Assembly: GCA_000733915.1 (NCBI GenBank)
Contig: JPOM01000001.1
Span: forward strand, 1,860,001-1,924,000
Direction of reading: 5' to 3'
DNA: 64,000 bases
DNA from: Caulobacteraceae bacterium PMMR1
GTDB taxonomy: Bacteria > Pseudomonadota > Alphaproteobacteria > Caulobacterales > Caulobacteraceae
Both the position numbers and the translations under genes were made by a program. The notes below the pieces were generated by a model. The model saw nothing but the letters and a program-made list of their open reading frames with translations. It did no database searches and was not told the origin of the DNA. The stretch's first letter is position 1; each line of letters begins with the position of its first letter. Below, piece after piece: positions 58,358 to 64,000 of this stretch.

Positions 58358-59971
58358 ATGGCCGACATCGCCCCCGCCCTCGACCGTCCCGCCGGCGAAC
58401 GCCTTCTGGACCGCCTGCGCCAGGCCCTCGGCGCGGAGGCCGTGAGCGCGGACGAGGCTCTTCGCGCCCTCTACTCGCAGGACATCTGGGCGGAGGGCTC
58501 CCACGTGGCCGACGCGGTCGTGAGCCCGCGGGACACCGCGGCCCTCGCCGAGGCCGTGCGGCTGACGGCCGCGGAGCACCGCCCCCTCGCCGTGCGGGGC
58601 GGCGGCATGAGCTACACCCAGGGCTATGCGGTCCAGGCGCCCGGCGCGGTGCTGATCGACCTCTCGCGCATGGACCGCGTGCTGCGGGTTTCGGCGGACG
58701 ACATGACCGTCACAGTCCAGGCCGGCTGCACCTGGAAGACGCTGCTGGAGACCTTAAAGCCGCTCGGCCTTCGCACGCCCTTCTGGGGTCCGCTGTCGGG
58801 GATCAGCTCCACCGTCGGCGGCGGCGTCAGCCAGCACAACGCCATCTTCGGCGCCGGCCGCTATGGCACGACCTGCGAGAGCGTCGTGGCGCTCACCGTG
58901 GTGCTGGCGGACGGGCGGGTGCTGCGGACCGGGGCGCAGGGGCGCGGCGGCGAGACGCCGTTCTACCGCTTCTTCGGGCCGGATCTGACGGGGGTCTTCT
59001 GCGGCGACACCGGCGCGTTCGGCGTCAAGGCGGAGATCACCCTGCGCCTGATCCGCGCCCCGGCGTGCGAGGGCTACGCCGCCTTCGCCTTCGACGCGGC
59101 GGACGCGGCGCTGCGCGCCGCCGCCGAGATCGCGCGGGCGGAGGTCGCCAGCGAGTGCTTCGGCTTCGACCCGGCGCTGGCGCGGGCGCGGCTGAAGCGG
59201 GCGAGCCTGCTCGCCGATGTGCGCACCCTGGGCCATGTCGCCGCCCGGCAGCAGGGCTGGCTCAAAGGCGTTCAGGAGGCCGCCAAGGTCGCGCTGGCGG
59301 GCCGCAGCTTCGTGGGCGACGACCGCTGGTCGATCCACCTCGCCAGCGAGGGGCGCAGCCAGGCCGCGGTGGACGCCGACCTCGCCGAGGCGCGCCGCAT
59401 CGCGCTCGCGGCGGGAGGCCGCGAGATCGAGAACTCGATCCCCAAGATCATGCGCGCGCAGCCCTTCACGCCGCTGAACAACGTCCTGGGGCCCGGCGGC
59501 GAGCGGTGGGTCCCGGTGCACGGGATCGTGGCGCTCTCCGATGCGAGCGCCTGCTACGCCGCGATCCAGGCCGAGTTCCAGGCGCGGGCGGCGCAATTCG
59601 CGACGGCGGGCGTGGAGACCGGCGCCATGCTGACCACCCTCTCCACCAACGGCTTCCTGATCGAGCCGGTGTTCTTCTGGCCCGAGGCGCGGCTGGCGAT
59701 CCACGAGGCGACGGTGGAGCCCGCCATGCTCGCCCGCCTGCCCCGCCTGGCGCCCAACCCCGAGGCGACGGCGCTTGTCGCCGAGGCCCGGCGGGCGGTG
59801 GTCGAGGTGTTCCAGCGCTTCGGTGCGGCGCATTTCCAGGTCGGGCGCACCTATCCCTATCGCGAGAACCGCGACGCCGCCTCGCGCGATCTGCTCGACG
59901 CCGTGAAGGCGGCGGTCGATCCGCAGATGCGGCTGAACCCGGGCGGGCTCGGCTTTCCGGCGGACGCATGA
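58358..59971 (+). CDS. FAD-linked oxidase (VAO/PCMH family)
   Basis: The 537-aa product has a PCMH-type FAD domain: RGGGMSYTQGY (80-90), VTVQAGCTWKTLLE, GISSTVGGGVSQHN and GRYGTTCESVVAL. The FAD-linked oxidase C-terminal domain ends in MRLNPGGLGF. Members oxidise alcohols, phenols, hydroxy acids or lactone precursors. Covalent flavin attachment is uncertain. The stop overlaps the aldehyde dehydrogenase ATG by four bases, so the two act in one pathway and the oxidase probably supplies an aldehyde. Confidence 0.9.
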   Translation: MADIAPALDRPAGERLLDRLRQALGAEAVSADEALRALYSQDIWAEGSHVADAVVSPRDTAALAEAVRLTAAEHRPLAVRGGGMSYTQGYAVQAPGAVLIDLSRMDRVLRVSADDMTVTVQAGCTWKTLLETLKPLGLRTPFWGPLSGISSTVGGGVSQHNAIFGAGRYGTTCESVVALTVVLADGRVLRTGAQGRGGETPFYRFFGPDLTGVFCGDTGAFGVKAEITLRLIRAPACEGYAAFAFDAADAALRAAAEIARAEVASECFGFDPALARARLKRASLLADVRTLGHVAARQQGWLKGVQEAAKVALAGRSFVGDDRWSIHLASEGRSQAAVDADLAEARRIALAAGGREIENSIPKIMRAQPFTPLNNVLGPGGERWVPVHGIVALSDASACYAAIQAEFQARAAQFATAGVETGAMLTTLSTNGFLIEPVFFWPEARLAIHEATVEPAMLARLPRLAPNPEATALVAEARRAVVEVFQRFGAAHFQVGRTYPYRENRDAASRDLLDAVKAAVDPQMRLNPGGLGFPADA

Positions 59972-61389
59972 GCCGCACGTTCAAGGTCCGCAATCCGCGC
60001 ACGGGCCAGCGGGACTACGCGTTCGAGGCGCCCTCCCCCGCCGAGCTCGACGGCCGCATCGCCCGGGCGCGCGCCGCCCAACCTGCCTGGGCGGCGCTGG
60101 GCTTTGAGGGCCGCAAGGCGCGGCTGGATCAGCTCGCCAGCGCCCTGAGCGCGCGTCGCGACGAGATCGTCTCGGCGCTGGAGGCCGACACCGGGCGGCG
60201 GCGCATCTCCTCGCTGGAGCTTCAGAGCGTGCTGAGGGCGCTCGCCGGCTGGACCGCCATCGCGCCGAACCTGTTGCCCGAGGGCTGGACGCCCGGCCGC
60301 AGCAACCCCGCCCTGCGCCATGCGCCGCAGTGGGTCCCCTTCCCGGTGGTGGGCGTGATCAGCCCCTGGAACTTCCCCTTGCTGCTGGGCATGATCGACA
60401 CCGTACCTGCGCTGGCGGCGGGCTGTGCGGTGGTGGTGAAGCCGTCGGAGGTCGCGCCTCGCTTCGCCGCCCCGGTGCAGGCCGCGGTCGAGGCGGCGGG
60501 GCTCGGCGAGCTGCTGCAGCTCATCCCCGGCGACGGCGAGACCGGCCAGGCGCTGATCGAGCGCGTCGATTGCGTCTGCTTCACCGGATCGGTGGCGACG
60601 GGCCGCAAGGTCGCCGTGCAGGCGGCGCAGCGCCTGATCCCCGCCTTCCTAGAGCTCGGCGGCAAGGACCCGCTGGTGGTGCTGGCCTCCGCCGACCTGG
60701 AGTGCGCGACGGACGCGGCGCTGAGGGGCGCGGTGCTCTCCACCGGCCAGGCCTGCCAGTCCATCGAGCGCATCTATGTGCAGCGCGACATCTACGACGC
60801 CTTCCTGGCGCGCCTGGTCGAGAAGGCGAACGCCGCCCGCCTGACCTGGCCGGACATCGGCGTCGGCGAGATCGGGCCGATCATCTTCGAGCGCCAGGCC
60901 GACATCCTCGCCGCCCAGATCGACGACGCCCGTTCCAAGGGCGGCCGGGTCCTGACCGGCGGTGAGATCGAGCGGCACGGCGGCGGGCTCTGGCTCCGAC
61001 CCACCGTGATCGCCGACGCCACGCCCGGCATGCGCCTGATGCAGGACGAGACCTTCGGCCCGCTCCTGCCGGTTGCGGCCTTCGACACCGTCGAGGCGGC
61101 GGTCGCGCTTGCCAACGCCGGCGAGTACGGCCTGTCCGCCGCGGTCTTCGCCCGCACGGTGGAGGAGGCGGAGGCCGTGGGACGGCGGATCGAGGCCGGG
61201 GCGATCAGCCTCAACGACGCTGCGCTGACCGCCATCTTCTACGAAGCCGCCAAGCAGAGCTTCAAGGCGTCCGGGCTTGGCCCCTCTCGCATGGGCGCGG
61301 AGGGCCTGCAGCGCTTCTTCCGCCGCAAGGCGCTGATCGCCAACACCGGCCGCCCCCTGCCGCTTTCCGCCTTCGCCGAGGACGCCTGA
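59968..61389 (+). CDS. Aldehyde dehydrogenase family protein
   Basis: The 473-aa product is an NAD(P)-dependent aldehyde dehydrogenase with PWNFP (Asn135), KPSE, the FTGS Rossmann motif (205-208), LELGGKDP (Glu229) and the nucleophile in STGQACQSIERI (Cys263). It resembles the coniferyl-aldehyde/succinate-semialdehyde type in size. The start overlaps the oxidase stop and the end shares a base with the next ATG. The natural product is a carboxylic acid. Confidence 0.93.
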   Translation: MSRTFKVRNPRTGQRDYAFEAPSPAELDGRIARARAAQPAWAALGFEGRKARLDQLASALSARRDEIVSALEADTGRRRISSLELQSVLRALAGWTAIAPNLLPEGWTPGRSNPALRHAPQWVPFPVVGVISPWNFPLLLGMIDTVPALAAGCAVVVKPSEVAPRFAAPVQAAVEAAGLGELLQLIPGDGETGQALIERVDCVCFTGSVATGRKVAVQAAQRLIPAFLELGGKDPLVVLASADLECATDAALRGAVLSTGQACQSIERIYVQRDIYDAFLARLVEKANAARLTWPDIGVGEIGPIIFERQADILAAQIDDARSKGGRVLTGGEIERHGGGLWLRPTVIADATPGMRLMQDETFGPLLPVAAFDTVEAAVALANAGEYGLSAAVFARTVEEAEAVGRRIEAGAISLNDAALTAIFYEAAKQSFKASGLGPSRMGAEGLQRFFRRKALIANTGRPLPLSAFAEDA

Positions 61390-62105
61390 TGCTGCACCGC
61401 TCGATCGCCGGGACGATCCTCTACACCTCCAAGAAGCCCGAGCGCCTGGACCAGCGGCGCGGCATCGAGCACTTCCGCTTTACACGCCACACCGACGGGG
61501 CGGTGACCCTGCGCGCCCACTGCGAGATCGAGGAGCCCGAGCCCACGGTGCTGCGCGACGTGGTCTACAGCCTGGACGCCCAGGCCCGGCCGATGGACGC
61601 CTTCGTCCGCCTGACGGTCGGCGACCGCTTCATGGGCTCAGGCTGGGTGCGGTTCGCCGACGGGCTGGCGGAGCTGGAGTCCTTCGGCGCAGCCACCGGC
61701 CGGCTCTCGCAGCGGATGCCGCTGGAGGGCCCGCTTGACGGCATGGGCACGCACCCGGTCGTTGCGGACGGCTATCTCATCGCGGTGCAGACGGGCTGGC
61801 GGGAGGGCGAGACGCGCAGGCTGCGGGTGCTCGTGCCCTCTCCCGATCACCGGGGCGCGACCCCGCCGCTGCTCGCGCGGGTGCAGATCGACGTGCGCTT
61901 CATTGGGCGCGAACAGGTGCGGGTCGGCGCCGGCGCCTTCGCTGCGCGCCGCTTCCAGTTCCTGGACCCAGGCGACTCAGGCCTTGCCGGCCAGCATCCG
62001 CCCTACGACGTCTGGATCACCGACGACGAGGACGGGATCATGCTCCAGGGCGGGGTCGGCGGTTACATGCAGACGTGGTACGAGCTGGTCGCCCTGGAGC
62101 GCTGA
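61389..62105 (+). CDS. Unassigned soluble protein in the oxidase operon
   Basis: The 238-aa product has no signal peptide and looks mostly beta-stranded. Its C-terminal half (RVLVPSPDHRGATPPLL, QIDVRFIGREQVRVGAGAF, then YDVWITDDEDGIMLQGGVGG) resembles beta-rich proteins that precede a transport or binding step, with a faint DUF3108-like rhythm. I do not recognise the family. It is joined to the dehydrogenase gene by a TGATG overlap, so it should act in the same pathway. It is the last gene of the operon. Confidence 0.65.
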   Translation: MLHRSIAGTILYTSKKPERLDQRRGIEHFRFTRHTDGAVTLRAHCEIEEPEPTVLRDVVYSLDAQARPMDAFVRLTVGDRFMGSGWVRFADGLAELESFGAATGRLSQRMPLEGPLDGMGTHPVVADGYLIAVQTGWREGETRRLRVLVPSPDHRGATPPLLARVQIDVRFIGREQVRVGAGAFAARRFQFLDPGDSGLAGQHPPYDVWITDDEDGIMLQGGVGGYMQTWYELVALER

Positions 62106-62138
62106 CGCACCGCCCCTTCGATGGCGTGAGTCCCGCGG

Positions 62139-64000
62139 CTAGTAGGCGTACTTGAGGCGGAAGGTCACCCGGCGCGGGTCGTTTGGATAGATCAAGCCCA
62201 GAAGCGAGGAGGTCGAGTAGTACTCCTGCGTGCAGTTGGAGCACTCCAGCGCCGCTTCCCAGTGACGGTCCGCCGAGCGGTAGATCGCGCCGATGTTGAG
62301 CACATAGGTCGGCGGCGTCTTGGACAGGGGAGCGCTGACAGGCGTCGTCCCGCCGTAAGGGACGCCCGTGGTGCGAGGGGCGTCGTTGTAGGTGCTGGTC
62401 CAGTAGTAGTCGGAGTAGCTGAGCGCGCCGTTCAGGTTCAGCTCGCCGCCGAAAGACGCGAACGTCGGCCCGAAGGTGGCCAGCGGGATCTTGTAGCTGC
62501 CGCCCACGGTCAGTTGCGCGTCGGGGAAGCGCACGGGCTCGTCGCGGGTCGTGGTGCAGCTCGCCGGCTCCGGCGTGGAAGAGCACGGAACGCCGCCCGC
62601 GCCGACCCGGCCGGCCGGGATGTTCTCGTACTTCTTGTCCGCGAAGGAGCCCGAGGCGAACACCTCCAGGTTCCGCACCGGGATGGCGTTGATCTCGTAT
62701 TCCAGACCCGTCGCGTTCAGGTCGCCCGCATTGCGGGTCACGAAGGCGATCGTGCCGCCCGGACCCGGCGCACCGGAGAGCAGCTGAAGGTCGCTGACAT
62801 CCTCATGGTAGAGGGTCAGGTTGACCCGCAGGCGGCGCTCGAACCACTCCGTCCGGGCGCCGAGTTCGTAGGACCAGGCTTCCTCGGGGCCGAAAATGGT
62901 CACGGAGGACAGGCTGGTGACGCGCGTGTTCCAGCCGCCCGACTTGAAGCCGTTCGTGGCCGAGACATAGACCGACTTGTTGGGATCGATCTTGTAGTTC
63001 AGGGCGATGCGCGGCGTGAACTTGTTGGTGGTCTGGGTCAGCGGGATGCCAGCGCCGGCCACCGCCGCCGAAGTCAGATGCCCCGTGAAGGGTCCGACGA
63101 AGAACCCGTTGTAGAAGCTGGCCGGCTTGACGGCGTCGTCATAGCCGAACTTCTTCTTCTCGTGCGTCGATCGCCCGCCGGCGGTCAGGGTCAACTGGTC
63201 AGTCAAAGCCAGGTCGAACTGCGCATAGGCCGCAATGGAGTCGGCCTTGTTGTGCAGCACCCAGTCTGTGAGCAGCAGGTTCAGGCTCCCGTATGCGTCG
63301 GCTTCTTCCGTCTTGTTGCTCTCGGTCAAGGCGAACACGCCCGCCACGTACTTGATGCGGCCACGCTGGCCGTCGAGCTTCACCTCCTGGGTGAACTGAT
63401 CGTTGCGGACCTGGTTGGCGATGACGTAACCGCCCTTCGGGCTTACGCCATTGAAGAAGTCGATCGCGAAGTTCTGGTCGGTTACCCGGTATCCGGTGAT
63501 GAAGGACAGCGCGCCCCACTCCGGCAGGTCGAACGTCAGGTTGGAGGTGATGCCGCCCGTCTGCACCCGGGCGCAGTTGCCGCGGGAGGTCAAGAAATAC
63601 TTGGCGATCTCGTTGTCGGTGCAGCCCCCGTAACGCAAGCCGCTGCGCACCTTGTAGTCGGGGTCGTAGGGGAACGAGCCGATCGTGGTCTTCGCCTGGT
63701 CGATGTAGTCGAAGGAGACGTCCCAGCGCGCGTTGCTAAAGGGCTGGGCGCGGACCGCAAAGCGGACCCCCTTCGCCTCCTCCCCGTTCAGCTTCTCGCC
63801 CGTAGTGACATCGCGGGCATAGCCGTCGTCGTTCACGTAGAAGACCGAAAGCTTGGTCAAGAGCTTGTCGGTGATCGGCACGTCGATCGCGCCGCGGATC
63901 TGGGCGCGGTCGAAGCTGCCGTAGGAGCCCTCGACGAAGAACCCGAACTGCTTGGACGGCTTGCGGGTGATGATCGAGACCGCGCCGCCGGTCGTATTGC
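62139..64000 (-). CDS. TonB-dependent receptor (N-terminus beyond window)
   Basis: About 620 C-terminal residues are visible. The first visible residues NTTGGAVSIITRKP are the end of the plug domain, and the beta-barrel follows, ending LKYAY with the terminal aromatic residue of outer membrane barrels. Sequences such as LTLTAGGRSTHEKKKFGYDD and NKSVYVSATNGFKSGGWNTR are typical of the FecA/FepA-like and xenobiotic-uptake receptors of Caulobacterales and sphingomonads. A Cys pair (CSNCTQ) lies near the end. It converges on the oxidase operon and may import its substrate; its promoter is outside the window. Confidence 0.92.
   Translation of the reverse strand, partial: NTTGGAVSIITRKPSKQFGFFVEGSYGSFDRAQIRGAIDVPITDKLLTKLSVFYVNDDGYARDVTTGEKLNGEEAKGVRFAVRAQPFSNARWDVSFDYIDQAKTTIGSFPYDPDYKVRSGLRYGGCTDNEIAKYFLTSRGNCARVQTGGITSNLTFDLPEWGALSFITGYRVTDQNFAIDFFNGVSPKGGYVIANQVRNDQFTQEVKLDGQRGRIKYVAGVFALTESNKTEEADAYGSLNLLLTDWVLHNKADSIAAYAQFDLALTDQLTLTAGGRSTHEKKKFGYDDAVKPASFYNGFFVGPFTGHLTSAAVAGAGIPLTQTTNKFTPRIALNYKIDPNKSVYVSATNGFKSGGWNTRVTSLSSVTIFGPEEAWSYELGARTEWFERRLRVNLTLYHEDVSDLQLLSGAPGPGGTIAFVTRNAGDLNATGLEYEINAIPVRNLEVFASGSFADKKYENIPAGRVGAGGVPCSSTPEPASCTTTRDEPVRFPDAQLTVGGSYKIPLATFGPTFASFGGELNLNGALSYSDYYWTSTYNDAPRTTGVPYGGTTPVSAPLSKTPPTYVLNIGAIYRSADRHWEAALECSNCTQEYYSTSSLLGLIYPNDPRRVTFRLKYAY

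Noticed and set aside
57733-61389. 1218-codon open frame across the oxidase and dehydrogenase
   Set aside because: Only its last 473 codons are the real dehydrogenase; the first 745 are an out-of-frame reading of the membrane protein and oxidase genes with Arg/Gly/Ala-rich nonsense, common at this GC content.
54207-64000. Genomic island or prophage carrying the catabolic cluster
   Set aside because: No integrase, transposase or attachment repeats; base composition matches the rest of the window.

Overview
This window is a high-GC (roughly 70% by eye) chromosomal segment from an alphaproteobacterium. It most resembles Caulobacteraceae (Phenylobacterium/Caulobacter type), judging by protein sequences, gene neighbourhoods (msbA - lysophospholipid acyltransferase - waaA - lpxK; murA followed by a DUF2948 gene), the many GTG/TTG starts, and -10 elements resembling the Caulobacter housekeeping GCTANAWC form. 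This placement is an inference; no database was searched. There is no prophage, IS element, CRISPR array or integrase.

Layout. 1-11322 (minus strand) is the S10/spc ribosomal protein operon, from rpsJ through secY into adk, which is cut by the left edge. The tuf gene often found just ahead of rpsJ in this group is missing. In its place are a long gene-free leader and a badly broken family-4 glycosyltransferase pseudogene (11647-12417) carrying a 66-bp tandem duplication. 12.5-16.7 kb holds a GIN-domain exported protein, a small exported protein, divergent serB/miaA, and two degraded genes. 16.7-22.3 kb is a lipid A/LPS block: a Cys-based phosphatase, msbA, a DUF374 acyltransferase, waaA and lpxK; the acyltransferase and waaA each carry a one-base frameshift. 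22.3-30.4 kb holds an exported amidohydrolase, a kinase-like protein, purD, a PagL-like outer membrane protein, purA, ubiB and ubiE. tRNA-Asn and tRNA-Thr lie at 30.5-30.8 kb. 30.8-36.5 kb contains a hydrolase with a UPF0114 membrane protein, then a sulfur amino acid group (metX divergent from cysK-sseA-metC). 36.5-41.4 kb: tig, tRNA-Leu, a DUF3309 peptide, accC-accB-aroQ and an apparently orphan thiS. 41.4-49.8 kb: a lipoprotein gene with an in-frame stop, a secreted Cys/Tyr-rich protein, a solitary C5 DNA methyltransferase facing a 2OG-Fe(II) oxygenase, a PEBP protein, a lipoprotein esterase with an inositol-monophosphatase family enzyme, murA-DUF2948, and xthA. 49.9-52.2 kb is murC-murB, away from the rest of a division/cell-wall cluster, followed by selO.

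The most interesting region is 54.2-64.0 kb. It is a compact putative catabolic cluster: MFS transporter, nitrilase-family protein lacking the usual catalytic Cys and Lys, GntR/UTRA regulator, small membrane protein, FAD-linked oxidase, aldehyde dehydrogenase, an unassigned 238-aa protein, and a TonB-dependent receptor. Three copies of a 22-bp AT-rich motif (AWTGACCYAT-N3-TATACCAWT) sit immediately upstream of the MFS gene, between the nitrilase-like gene and the regulator gene, and upstream of the membrane protein-oxidase-dehydrogenase operon. This defines a probable local regulon of the GntR protein. The substrate is unknown; an alcohol or aldehyde passing through an acid is the simplest guess.

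Several genes carry single-base lesions (acyltransferase, waaA, two lipoproteins). Without reads I cannot separate true decay from assembly error.
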